Below, one piece after another: positions 51,885 to 64,000 of a stretch of DNA of 64,000 nucleotides. The notes beneath the pieces were generated by a model. That model worked only from the letters and a program-made list of their open reading frames with translations, did no database searches and was not told the DNA's origin. The position numbers and the translations under genes were made by a program. Positions within the stretch are counted from its first letter, which is position 1, and each line of letters starts with the position of its first letter. The stretch covers positions 248,001 through 312,000 of the forward strand of contig JAZARR010000070.1 in the NCBI GenBank assembly GCA_037389465.1, in the 5' to 3' direction. This stretch comes from Baylisascaris procyonis. Lineage: Eukaryota > Nematoda > Chromadorea > Rhabditida > Ascarididae.

Positions 51885-51896
51885 ACCCCCCCCCCC
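51885..51896. repeat. Poly-C tract (11 C)
   Basis: Eleven C, one A, then more C, about 30 bases after the DOMON gene stop codon and so probably in its 3' untranslated region. Confidence 0.8.
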
Positions 51897-51899
51897 ACC

Positions 51900-53256
51900 C
51901 CTAAGGAGGCCAAAGTCTGATCGATGGCAAAGGAGCCAACACGTTGGTTTGCTAGATGAGCACCTTTTTACGTCTAAAATTTGCATAATCAAACGACGAC
52001 TATTTATGCTGCTGAATATTGAAACAGATCTACTTGGGACAACGAATCGAAGAACTTCGATAGGAATTTTGGCACGACGAATTACTTCCTACTTTCTATT
52101 TCCTAGTCACTCTTATAGCGACGACTACCAATCCTCATTATCACCTCACGACATGGATATGATAGACTGCAAATCTCATGTCTGATATCACTGATACAGT
52201 CATCTCATATCACTGATACGATATAATCAGAGATGCACTGCTTATTACTGATATCGATTACCTAAATGTCCCTCGACCATTTAAAACAAATATTTGTAAT
52301 GCTAATATACTTTACGACTGCAAAAATAAAGCCTAAAGAGGACAACCGTGATAAGCTGCTCTTTCAATTTGGCTTCACTGTTTTTCTCAAGCCAATCTGA
52401 AGTCTTCCTATTCGTATACAGTTCTTGTTTCCTTAGTCGTATTTGAAATGGCTCTGAATACCTCACTGTAATAGTTGAATACTGTAGATTGAAGAGTTTC
52501 ATTGTGATTGCTCATAGCGAATTATGTAGATTTATAGAACATTTTTCAACATAAGAGAATAAACAATGTAAAAACATGATTATAGGCATGTCTACTATAA
52601 ACAAATATCGGCAATAATATTTAAAATACGGGAAAAAACCCTATGAGAAATTCTTCTTTTTTATTGAATTAAATTTAGTTTCGATAAATAAATTTAATAA
52701 TAGAAAATCGAGTTGAGGTAGAAAATATTCTAGAATATTTAGCAAACATTAAATGATATCAATGAAATAAAAATTTTAAAAAAACGCTCTCAATATTATC
52801 TCATATTGAAATATTTCATTCAACTATGAATTTTCATTTTTAAATATAGATTGAAATATTTTCGAAACCATTTTTTTAAAACTTAGAAAAAAATTTTTTT
52901 AGTGATGAAAAATTTTATTTAAGATTTATTCAAAAAATTTCACATATATAAAATTTCTTGCAATAAATGGATTCGATTGGATTTTATGACGTTTCTTACT
53001 ATTTGAGATAAATATTTCAATGCAATTCTTTAAGTGTAGAAAAGGAAATTTGCTGTGTTAAAACATAAAGTACTACAATTATTTAAGAATCACCCTAAAT
53101 AAATAAACAATAAATGACGTCATTGCAATCAACCAATTTTGCAATTGCATTTTTTTTAAATGATTGCAATCAATTGCAATCAAATCGTTTTTGATAGTTT
53201 TTTTAAAGTGAAAACAATATTACTACGGTTATAAAAATGGATTATCGAATATCGTC
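51900..53256. other. Convergent intergenic region, no gene found
   Basis: Lies between the 3' ends of the DOMON gene (plus) and the LIM gene (minus). It becomes very AT-rich after 52.5 kb. A 78-codon plus-strand frame at 51949 and a 66-codon minus-strand frame at 52502 lack splice sites or motifs that would support them. Confidence 0.45.
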
Positions 53257-55372
53257 TCATGTAGAAACAATAAATTGTTGATTGCTTCTGAAGATGAACG
53301 AATTTTGCGCGATGAAAAGTCGTCGGAAATGTATCTCGCAGAATAAATCCCCCGAGGGCGAACGTTGACTATTCTCGGCCCTCAAATGAGTTATTACCCT
53401 CTTTGAGGTTATATGCCATTTTTGATGTAACCAATACTTGCTACTATTATAACCTAATTTACCTGTTATCATGAAGGTAATTTTTTACTTCTTACTATAA
53501 AGGTACTCCTTTACCTCTTACTATGAAGGTGCTCCCTTACCCCTTACTATGAAGGGGCACCTTTACCCCTTACTATGAAGGTGCTCCCTTACCCCTTACT
53601 ATGAAGGGGCACCTTTACCCCTTACTATGAAGGTGCTCCCTTACCCCTTACTATGAAGGTGCACCTTTACCCCTTACTATGAAGGTGCTCCCTTACCCTT
53701 GCTATGAAGGTGCACCTTTACCCTTGCTATGAAGGTGCACCTTTACCCCTTACTATGAAGGTGCACCTTTACCCTTGCTATGAAGGGGCACCTTTACCCC
53801 TTACTATGAAGGGGCACCTTTACCCCTTACTATGAAGGTGCACCTTTACCCTTGCTATGAAGGGGCACCTTTACCCCTTACTATGAAGGGGCACCTTTAC
53901 CCCTTACTATGAAGGTGCACCTTTACCCTTGCTATGAAGGGGCACCTTTACCCCTTTTTATGAAGGTGCACCTTTACCCTTGCTATGAAGGGGCACCTTT
54001 ACCCCTTACTATGAAGGGGCACCTTTACCCCTTACTATGAAGGTGCACCTTTACCCTTGCTATGAAGGGGCACCTTTACCCCTTACTATGAAGGGGCACC
54101 TTTACCCCTTACTATGAAGGTGCACCTTTACCCTTGCTATGAAGGGGCACCTTTACCCCTTACTATGAAGGGGCACCTTTACCCCTTACTATGAAGGTGC
54201 ACCTTTACCCTTGCTATGAAGGGGCACCTTTACCCCTTACTATGAAGGGGCACCTTTACCCCTTACTATGAAGGTGCACCTTTACCCTTGCTATGAAGGG
54301 GCACCTTTACCCCTTACTATGAAGGGGCACCTTTACCCCTTACTATGAAGGTGCACCTTTACCCTTGCTATGAAGGGGCACCTTTACCCCTTACTATGAA
54401 GGGGCACCTTTACCCCTTACTATGAAGGTGCACCTTTACCCTTGCTATGAAGGGGCACCTTTACCCCTTACTATGAAGGGGCACCTTTACCCCTTACTAT
54501 GAAGGTGCACCTTTACCCCTTACTATGAAGGGGCACCTTTACCCCTTACTATGAAGGTGCACCTTTACCCTTGCTATGAAGGGGCACCTTCACCCCTTAC
54601 TATGAAGGGGCACCTTTACCCCTTACTATGAAGGTGCACCTTTACCCTTGCTATGAAGGGGCACCTTTACCCCTTACTATGAAGGGGCACCTTTACCCCT
54701 TACTATGAAGGTGCACCTTTACCCTTGCTATGAAGGGGCACCTTTACCCCTTACTATGAAGGGGCACCTTTACCCCTTACTATGAAGGTGCACCTTTACC
54801 CTTGCTATGAAGGGGCACCTTTACCCCTTACTATGAAGGGGCACCTTTACCCCTTACTATGAAGGTGCACCTTTACCCTTGCTATGAAGGGGCACCTTTA
54901 CCCCTTACTATGAAGGGGCACCTTTACCCCTTACTATGAAGGTGCACCTTTACCCTTGCTATGAAGGGGCACCTTTACCCCTTACTATGAAGGGGCACCT
55001 TTACCCCTTACTATGAAGGTGCACCTTTACCCCTTACTATGAAGGGGCACCTTTACCCCTTACTATGAAGGTGCACCTTTACCCTTGCTATGAAGGGGCA
55101 CCTTTACCCCTTACTATGAAGGGGCACCTTTACCCCTTACTATGAAGGGGCACCTTTAGCTCTTACTATGAAGGCGGTCCTTTATCTGTCACTGTGACTG
55201 TGTTTATGAATCCCATAAACAAAGAGTCTTTTTGCTTATAGCACTGACAATATGCCACTATTAATATCACAAATATTTCTTCTCAAAATTTTTACCAAGA
55301 ACTCTAAATTAAATAATACTGATATCTCTTTTATATTCAATGACGGAGCTTACAATTTAAAAAATTGTGTGC

Positions 55373-55439
<67 letters not shown>

Positions 55440-58400
55440 CATATAAACTTTTGTAAAATCATATTCCCAATGAAACTTTTCATATACGTATATGTTAAAT
55501 GAAGGATGGTTTTGCGTTAAAAAAAACAATAATGCAGTTAAAGAGAAATCAAAGATGATCAGCTTGCACTCAAAAATAAACTCTTAATAACATGCACATA
55601 AGTAGATCGCATTTCATCGCACAACATCGGCATTCTTCAAAGAAATCACATGCTATCAATACTAAATTGGATTGCTGTTAAATTGAATCGAGATACATAC
55701 CCCTAACTTGTTTTTTAATAATTTTACTAATATTTAAAGAAAAAATACCAAAATTTCAGTAAAGATTTAGAATTTTTTATTTTATTTGTATAAACGAAAT
55801 CACTAACAGTTTACTTCTTTGCCTGATCATTGGAAATGCAACAAATGCTAAGTGCAAAATATTTCTATCAGAAGAAAATTCTTTTTTTTTTGACGATAAA
55901 TTTTTTTAAATACCTGAGATGTGAGCCGCAATGTTTGCATCGAAAACATCGTTGATGATAAACGTGTGAAAAGCATTCAAAACGTTCAGCCATATAGACA
56001 CCTTGTCCACAACAATCGCATAAAGGTGGCGCACGAATTCTTGAATTCCAAATCTAAATACATGCACACACTGTTAAAAACGAAAGGAAAGCTCAAACGA
56101 TGAGTGAAAATCAATCACACAGCAAACATTTATACCTTAAAAATAACCTCGGGCAATTACATTTTTTAACACTGCAAAAACATGCAACGTAATTTAATTG
56201 TTTAACGCTTAAAATGGGATCCAAATGAACATCTCTAAATAAAATAAAATATAATTATAAGTCGGGGATGTCCCGTATATATGATACCTCACCTTTAGGA
56301 AATGCAAAGATTAATGCAATTTGGTTAATGAGTGAAGCATGCGAGAAGATTAGGTTAACTAATTAGACACACATCAATAGTTGAAAGATGGAAGCTCAAC
56401 GCTCGAAAAGGTCGAAGTTTTTAAGCCGCAAAGGGTAACATAGAGATTCGCCACGCCAGAAGATGATATCGTAAACTCGCTATTTTTAGATGCTCTAAGG
56501 TAGACAAGTTCCCTTATCATCGATAGATTCCGTTCATTTTTTAATGTCATAGTAAAGAAATGCAGTACAGAATATTATAGGATTATTTAAAAAAAAAAAA
56601 ATAGAGAATTACATTTTTTTAAATCTCAAAAAATCACAAAAAATAAAAAATTAAAATTATGCAAATAGCAATTAAATCAAATATTAGTAAGGTTAATGAA
56701 GAAGGCACACTAAAAAAAAATAGAAAAGATATTAAATAGGAATGTTGTGTGAAAAATTCGATGCGAAGATAATTCTTTTTTTTTTCGAGAAGAAATCTTT
56801 ACTGCACAAAATATAAGCAAAATTCAATTAATTATTTAAAAAAAAATCACATGAGGAAAAAATATATATGCAAAAGAAGACATTTTATTGATGATGGAAC
56901 AATACAATGGACTAGAAAAATATGAAGACGAACGGCAGCAGATGAATATAACGATTCTATTTCTCCTGCAATTTGGATTAAAAGTTAGTGAAATATTTGT
57001 AGTGATCGTTGCCATTGAGGTTTCCTCAAAGCTATCGTATTAGATGCTATAAATAACCGTAGCCATCATGTAGAATATGATCTATAACGCTTGTCATATG
57101 GTATGCTTTTGAGGACCTCTTCAAGGATATAGTCGTATATATTGCAAAGGATTGTTTAATTTACGCATTTTTCTTGCCTAACAATAATGATCCACCTTAT
57201 GAAAAAAAAATAAGTAATAACAAATTTGGGACATTCGATGAAGTTCTAAATTCAAGTCTCATTCGATTTGCGTTGATCTGAAATACCTAAATGCAACTTT
57301 ATTAATGAGTTTTATCCTCTAGATTAATTCTTCTCACAAAAAAAACTTTTACTTCGAATTGTGCATAAATTTATTAGCTATTTGCATGATAGTTAGTTAA
57401 AAAGTCATCAGTGAATTCAATATTCTTTTCAATAAGATTTTCAAGTTTTTTTTTTACTACGTAAGAAAATATTTTCAAAAATTTGTCTTTTTGGGGCGGC
57501 CAATTTAAACAATCTGCCACAAACTAACTGCCATTGCAGATATCAAATAAGATGAAAAAAGGATTAAAAACTAACGGCTTGTGCGCTGGCTTTTTGTGGC
57601 ATTTTGCTCCTCTCCGCTTTTTTTGCTTCTTTTTTCTGAATCTTTTCCCATTTTGCGGCCATTTTCGATGCATGATCGGCGGCCACATGGATTTCCTCTT
57701 TCTGCAGAGTGACCTCCTCTTCAGGTGAAGGTTCATGAGCTGCAGCTGCAGCTTCCTTCTCTTCTGAAATGATTTAATTCCATTAGAATTGCTTAAGTGA
57801 TTCACTGACTGACTAGTAAGGCAAAAAGCTATTTCCAACCAAAATTCTTTTAGTTATAAAACCTTTTTTATCGGTTGGCCAGATGATCAGGCAAAAAAAA
57901 ATATGGCAAAGTGCCCCGGAAAAAATCCTACGACCGACCGAAAATTGATGAAAAATCTAACAATTTTCCAAAAATAAACGGCCACCTATGCAAATTTACA
58001 GCTGAAGACATTTTTTCCACTGCACCTGATCGGTTAAATAACTTACCTACGTAAATTTGGAATCACTTTGAAATGACGAATAAAAACGACAAATTGAATA
58101 AAATTCACCTTGCACCCTATCCTAAAGCGAAAATTATACCGTATAAATTTTTGCCGCCTAAATTTCTTTGATCTACCAGCACTAATTACATCAACAGATA
58201 TGCACACATAAATGCTGTTACAGATGCATATCTGTCGCAAAAAAAAAGTTGCAAAAGTTCATTAAAACTAATAAACACAATAAAACACAGCGATCGCTTA
58301 GATGAAGTTTTGTGATCTCCATAACGAATTCACTGTGGAAAATTTATATCAAACAAGCGATTTTTTTCTGGAATATTTACCCATGGCAATGGGTAGGTAA

Positions 58401-61350
58401 ATGCTCGCAAACCGCCTACATTTTAGGGATGTTTGGTTGAAAAAAACGGTGTTTTATGCATTTTTATGTAAATTAAGCATTCCATTAAATATAAATTCCA
58501 AATAGCCAATACAAATGAAATCAAATGAAAAGAAAAAAATAAAATAAGTCATATATAATTCTTTCCAATTTTTCCAGTAAAAAAGGAAAGAGGTAAATCG
58601 AAATGAGATAGAATTAAATAATGAAAACATTTTATCATATTGCAGCCTTATTCTTTTAAAATGAATCATAAATAAAGAAGTTTATAATTGTGGGCAGAAT
58701 TAAATAAATAAAAATATTCTAAAATTACGTTTCAGTCGGGCAAATTCCTCCTCAAGCCGCTTTCGTTTTTCTTCGGCCGATTCATCATCATGATCGCCAA
58801 CTTTCTCGAATTGCTCTTTTAGATTCTTCGCTTCCACCTAAAATTCAAAAAAAAATTTAAATGTTTTATCAAGACATTTCAACTGAGTTCACCAACTAGT
58901 TTTGAAATATTCTCTGGTAATATTGCTCTTTCGATTCTATATAAATTTTATTTTTTACTTCCGCCAGATTCATGTTTATTTATTTTATCGTTATTTATTT
59001 CTATCTATGTAAATTTGCAAATGATATAATTCTATATAATTAATTACAGATAATTTTCTACCTTTTTCACTCTACTTTAAACAAGAGTTTTCTATTACTC
59101 CATATTGCTTTTCGTTTTTCGCCTGCACACAAATGTTAGTCGTTTTGTTGAAACCTTTGTGGTTATATACTAGAGTAGATAAGTTTAAATAATCGAATAT
59201 ATCAGCCAATTAGTAACGTTGAAATATAGTTTAAAAGAATTTCAACCTTATAGATCTTATAGATCATTAAATACTATAACTTCGATAAAAATCTAAAACT
59301 ATTGTAATAAATAAATGAGTTTATTAAAAAATCCATAATAAACAACAACACTTATTTACCTTAATTCCTTCCAAGTCAGGTGGTCTCTCATGAGTGGCCA
59401 ATTTTACCGGTTCTTTTTCAATATTTTTGAATTTATTCATCAAATTCTTCACAGCGTATGCATCCTCATCTTCAAGCTCTTCAGCTGAAATTCAACAAAT
59501 ATTTTATTATTGAAACAATCATTCCCGTAGTATTACCCTCGGGGTTGTCCTAATTCCTTTTTGGGTAACTTCCCCCTCCTTCTCGTCTCTCCCACCCTCC
59601 TCCCCTTCATCCTTCCAAATCTCTTCTTCGAATATTCATCGATTCTGAGGATTCATCACCAATATAAATCTTGGAATTTATTACATGATGAAATAAAGTA
59701 ATTGTTACATCGTCACACGATATTCAAATTTTACAAAAGGAATTTTAATATTTTCAGTTAAGAAAAAATTTAAGAAAAATTCGTCGAATACAGTAAATAT
59801 TTCATATACAGTATTCTATGAATTTTCCATTTTCGTTGTGAGATTACCATATTATTAATTACCATTCACTCGAAATGTTTCTTAGCAAAAAATGAGAAAA
59901 TATTAAAGTTGAAATTTTTTAAAATATATTTTTTACTACCATAACTAATAAAACCACAGTATCCAAAGCTTCCAATAAAAAATTAATCCATCCGGCTAAA
60001 ATATTATAACCTTAAATGCTAATGCTAAAATATAGCTACATTAGCTAATCCTTGTTATCTATTCAAGCATTGCACTAAATGAACGTTTAGACGGACGTTC
60101 ATCTAATTCACATTCAAACGACCCCCCCCCCTCCCCTTATACCGCTTATTTATTCTGTCCAGGCCACCTGGCCTTTTATGCAAATCATCTTATGCATTTG
60201 CATATAAATTATGAATATGAAATATGAATATTCAACAAATGAAACATACGTTCATCTTCGACCACACGTTTGTTGATTGGCTCTGGCACTGGTGCGTTCT
60301 CTTTTTTATCCCATTTGCTGACACGTTTCTCCTTAAATTATTATCTCTTTAATATTTTATTATAGTTAAACTATCCCTCAAAAAAAAAATAAATAAATAA
60401 ATCCGCTTATTATTAGTTTTTCATACTACAGAAATCTACTTTAAAGAATGCACTCAATACTTTTAATTCTATATAGCGTGCCACTTAACTATTTTTTATC
60501 TAATCATTCATTCGTTGTAAACCTCAAATTTCCTGAAATTTCAGGAAGATTAAACTTTCTGGATGCAGATCCAATAGAGGCTTGAATCATTGGAACTTTT
60601 CGAAACACTTTCTCAACTTTTAGCTGCCCTAAGGTGACTAAGTTGAAGTGGCGATAGAACAGGATAAATTTGCGCTTTGAAATAATCCATGAAACGCAAT
60701 GAACACCCATCGTTCCTCTACGTACTTTAAATATTCCGTAGTGAGCATTCGTTTCCGCTTTGTTCTTAATTATTTTTGCATTTTTTTGTAACCATCAAAA
60801 ATATAATATAGATTTATAAAATCTTTTCGTTCCAAAATGTTTTCAGATTTCCGGAAAATCGACATTCACAACAAATCTTAATCCTAAAAGTGCTATTGAT
60901 AAATATTCGTTTATTTATCCGTTTTATGATCATCAGAAAATTTAATTTCAAGCGGAAACTAGAGGGATATAGAACGCTTTCAACCATTTTTTTAAATATT
61001 TTTCGCAAGTGAGTATATTTTATTAGTTGTACTCACTCATTTTCATAACGGAACATTTTTATCACAAACAATATTACGGGAAATTTATGATCATATGGTT
61101 TCATGAAATTTTTTAGATAACCGCCGAAATAAAGAATAAGGATTTAAGCATTAATATTACACAAAAAGTTTTACCTTTGGTTGATTTAACATCGCTGGAG
61201 TTGGACCTTCAGCATCGATTTGCTTGAATTTTTCTCTCGCTTTACCAGCCATCTTTATTTCAACATCAAGTTGCGATTTATCTTAAAAAATAAAACAATA
61301 TTATTGGAAAAATATTCATATATAACATCAATAACCACTGAAATTCTTCT

Positions 61351-61429
<79 letters not shown>

Positions 61430-63046
61430 AAATTTCTACGTACATAGAAAACGGCTCCTCATGACGGGATACTTAGAATTAACCCAGTTTTTGTGGATAT
61501 TACAACGTTTACAAAAATCGACTGCCGAGAGTTAATAATGAATAACATTTGAGCGATGACATAGTTAAATGAATAAACATTCTATCAGGATCAGTGATTA
61601 ATTCTGAATATATAGTCGAGATCATACCTGTAAAATACTATCTTTAGCTATTAATATCAAAACAACTAAAACTTAAGTGATATAGTTTCACTTCAAACCT
61701 TTTGAATGCACCAAATATATTTTATTTTCTTTAAGTTTTCAACTTTTCCACAAAGAATACCACACAATAAGCCATTCAACAACTACTTCAACATGCATAT
61801 TACCCAATTTTACAGATGCATTATTGAGTGTTTCATCCAAAAAAAGATATAACCATTAATAATTTTCCAATAGTAAAATACCTATAAATTTTTACACATA
61901 TCTATAAAAATATCATCATGACTTAACCGTTATGCTGCAATTGTTCATCAGTGCTTTATTGTATGTTTTTCAAGTTTTTTCTTTCATTAATGTTGGCTTA
62001 AAGCGCAAATGAAGCAATGAAATGTGTTACTAATGAGTTAAGTAGAAGCGGTTTCCCATGTAAATATAGGTAAGAGAGGAACCTGTTTCTTGTCCTTTAA
62101 ATGCATCGCCTGTTTCGAAGCGATCTTTGATTGAGCCCAACTCCGCAGTCGGCACTTCAATTCCCGATGTGGGTGCACCTTCGTGTTGTTCCTTTAATAT
62201 AGCACTTAAATATGCATCAAAATTATGCGCCGTCCAGCCGTATAGCTTTTCTGCCCGTTTATTCATTATTCTCAGGTGAACGTCAAAATACCGTATTTCT
62301 TGGCTTAGAAGCCCCCCCCCCTATTTTTTTCACATACAAAGGTCATAAATAACACCCCACTCAAATACATCCTCTTGAAGCTGGGCAAAATAGCACCGAA
62401 TAGGCACCAAAATTCCATTTTTTGACTTCGGAGAAACAAAAAAATGAAACCTCTTCCCTACAAAACAATTTTATTTCAAAATCTGCAAGTGGAAAGAGCT
62501 TTCTCTATCCTCTCCGCGTTCCCTTCGCTCCCTTGAGCACACATTGACTCCGAACGAGCTTAGGCTCCGGTCTATGAATGTAGAAATATGGCAATTTACA
62601 TGACGTTTCATGAAGTACGTTATGAATTGTCGCATACCAGGCATAAGTGCCAAAGGAAATGTGACATCACAAAGGACGAAAGTGCAAAAAAATTGGACTG
62701 CTACCTACTCTATAAATTAAACTACATCAATGCTTTTAAGTGCAAATAAATCAGGTAAAACTCATTTACATAATAAATAAGGCTAAAAAATAAAGTAATC
62801 GGTGTGATTCGTACAAAAAGAGAAATAATAACAGCTAGCTACCTGTTCGGCGGCTTCTCTCTGTGCGGCAGCACGCCTTGCCAATTTATACCTCAGAAAT
62901 TCGGCTTCAATTTCTTTCTTCTTCAATTCAGCTCGTTCTTCAGGTGTCATATTTGCCTCGTCGATTCCACCCTGAAATCCCATCCATATAATATAATCCG
63001 ATTCATCGGGTTTTGCTGGATGTTCAACCTCAATTGGACATCTCAT
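53257..63046 (-). CDS. LIM-domain protein with charged helical N-terminal region, 395 aa
   Basis: Nine minus-strand exons: 63046-62843, 62191-62083, 61281-61175, 60331-60250, 59484-59360, 58837-58729, 57763-57576, 56053-55914, 53380-53257. Every junction keeps phase (0,1,0,1,0,1,0,2) and the total is 396 codons. Residues 1-300 are charged and mostly helical, with recurring short basic-helix motifs ending F(E/K): SIKDRFETGD, GKAREKFKQID, VKNLMNKFKNIE, NLKEQFEKVG. Residues 320-372 form a complete LIM zinc domain: Cys320, Cys323, His341, Cys344, Cys347, Cys350, Cys369, His372, with spacings inside the LIM consensus. LIM domains bind proteins, often at actin structures. The arrangement suggests an actin or muscle-attachment partner, loosely like EPLIN, but that is inference. 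Exon 1 may not be the true first exon, and the gene could extend past 63046. Reading through the exon 7 donor gives a shorter form without LIM. Confidence 0.75.
53470..55175. repeat. 1.7-kb minisatellite, 25/26-bp unit with 77-bp higher-order period
   Basis: The unit is CACCTTTACCCCTTACTATG followed by AAGGGG (26 bp), with a 25-bp variant reading CCCTTGCTATGAAGG. Through most of the array they alternate as 26+26+25, giving an exact 77-bp super-repeat (for example, CTATGAAGGGG at 54060 and 54137). The AAGGTGCACCTT palindrome occurs once per super-repeat. The first copies (53470-53600) are degenerate and the last ends near 55175. The array fills most of the last intron of the LIM gene, between the two halves of its LIM domain. 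Confidence 0.95.
55376..55438. repeat. AT dinucleotide tract
   Basis: About 60 bases of alternating TA in the last intron of the LIM gene, 200 bases beyond the 77-bp-period array. Confidence 0.9.
60122..60132. repeat. Poly-C tract (10 C)
   Basis: Ten C, then T and four C, inside an intron of the LIM gene. Confidence 0.8.
61350..61428. repeat. AT dinucleotide tract
   Basis: About 80 bases of alternating TA with one CATA interruption, in the second intron of the LIM gene, about 70 bases upstream (in gene direction) of the exon starting at 61281. Confidence 0.9.
62312..62321. repeat. Poly-C tract (10 C)
   Basis: Ten C in the first intron of the LIM gene, 120 bases upstream (in gene direction) of the exon starting at 62191. 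Confidence 0.8.
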
Positions 63047-64000
63047 TCAACATAAAAATCAGTCGGCATGAAATCTTCCCGAGAGATCCGGCTTCAAGAA
63101 GTGGTCTAATCTCATGCACTAAAAAATGATTCAGATTTTCAATTCATCTGCAAAGGCTGTAGCTTTACCGATTCCCTACCGTTATGTCATTCGACAGAAA
63201 GGACTACATGAGGTCAAAGGTCAAGGTTAGTAGCGATTGGAGAACACAAGTGTTGGGTAGGAATATGATATCTACTGGGGATTACATTTTCTTCGAAGCT
63301 GTCCAATATTTGATTCTTTCTTGTCCCACATGTGTGCGGTAGTCATCTTTAGAACATATGGCAACCATACCATCTGTACCACGTATGCTGCTCTAACGTA
63401 TCATCTATACTATTCAGATTTGTATAAATTAATTCTCGATAACAGATTTTTGTCTAGGTAGATGACAAAAAAAGGAAGGAAGGAAGGAACTCGGATATTT
63501 GACGGTGAAAGGAACATCCTAACTACTAAAACAAAAAGCAATGAAGTGACATTATTAATGCAAAGTTGTTAATAGACAAAATTTAGCCACGAAAAAAACA
63601 TAGATGGATAAGCGAACAAGGAAAAGAATATGGATTGAAGGACATTCGAATTATACAACGATATTATACTAAATGAAAATATATATAAAACGATGAACAA
63701 CATTAAATAACTATCAAGTAAATTCATCACTACTCTAATGTAGAGAGCAATAAGCAATAAGCAGGCTTGGATATCGTTACACTATCAACAACTATACACT
63801 GAAATCATTTACGTCAGCAACATATGTTCCCATAATGACTTCTAATCTCAACATTTCCGCTCATTTAATCCTCACAAAGACGCTAATAAACATTTCGTTG
63901 TGAGAATGCTGATACAATGAAATAGGTAACGAAGAAATTGCTTTAATTAAATGAAAAGAAATTTCAGAAAATAAAACACCGAATTGGCGAAGAACATAAT
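63047..64000. other. Upstream of the LIM gene, no gene found
   Basis: Could hold the promoter or earlier exons of the LIM gene. A 62-codon minus-strand frame at 63757-63569 is hydrophobic and AT-driven, without splice support. Confidence 0.4.

Noticed and set aside
57534..57728. 64-codon plus-strand gene rich in Phe
   Set aside because: It is the antisense of exon 7 of the LIM gene, whose reading frame and splice sites are consistent with the flanking exons.
61220..61447. 75-codon plus-strand gene ending in Ile-Tyr repeats
   Set aside because: It is antisense to an LIM-gene exon and an AT dinucleotide tract.
1..64000. tRNA and rRNA genes
   Set aside because: A by-eye search for T-loop words such as GGTTCGAATCC and for rRNA-like conserved stretches found none I could support; a covariance search would be decisive.

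Overview
This window is eukaryotic and looks like a nematode nuclear genome. It is AT-rich, and genes are split into short exons by introns with GT donors and TTTCAG, TTTAG or TTAAG-type acceptors. Splice-acceptor-like sites lie just upstream of some start codons, as expected for trans-spliced genes. The clearest genes belong to animal families: two LBP/BPI-like secreted proteins, a DOMON protein and a LIM-domain protein. There are no bacterial operons and no CRISPR. The species cannot be named from the sequence. All gene models were assembled by hand from open reading frames, splice sites and intron phase, so exon edges are predictions.

Layout. 1-8.6 kb: a more GC-rich stretch with open frames on both strands. 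I assembled two tentative minus-strand genes (3983-1968 and 6876-5272) whose functions I do not recognise. 8.6-25 kb: two LBP/BPI-family genes in head-to-head orientation, one on minus (14928-8658) and one on plus (14974-24985). Their predicted start codons are only 45 bp apart. The plus gene is complete: 9 exons, 559 aa, every intron phase consistent. 27.4-29 kb: a two-exon minus-strand gene for a 98-aa single-pass membrane protein, with a 63/64-bp minisatellite in its intron. 29.75-44.72 kb: a 15-kb array of a 31-bp repeat, including a 4,399-bp segment duplicated in tandem. 44.7-48.8 kb: AT-rich intergenic DNA with AT dinucleotide runs, a GC-rich island and a short sequence resembling spliced leader SL1. 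48.9-51.9 kb: a complete 4-exon plus-strand gene for a 266-aa secreted or GPI-anchored DOMON protein. 53.3-63.0 kb: a 9-exon minus-strand gene for a 395-aa helical, charged protein ending in one LIM domain. The intron that splits the LIM domain holds a 1.7-kb minisatellite with a 77-bp higher-order period.

How it fits together. The genes do not form an operon or obvious pathway. The BPI-like pair probably arose by ancient duplication and may share a very compact bidirectional promoter. The other genes are independent neighbours. The most unusual content is the set of minisatellites: one large intergenic array and two inside introns, with higher-order structure pointing to recent unequal exchange or slippage, or, for the 4.4-kb duplication, possibly to an assembly duplication.
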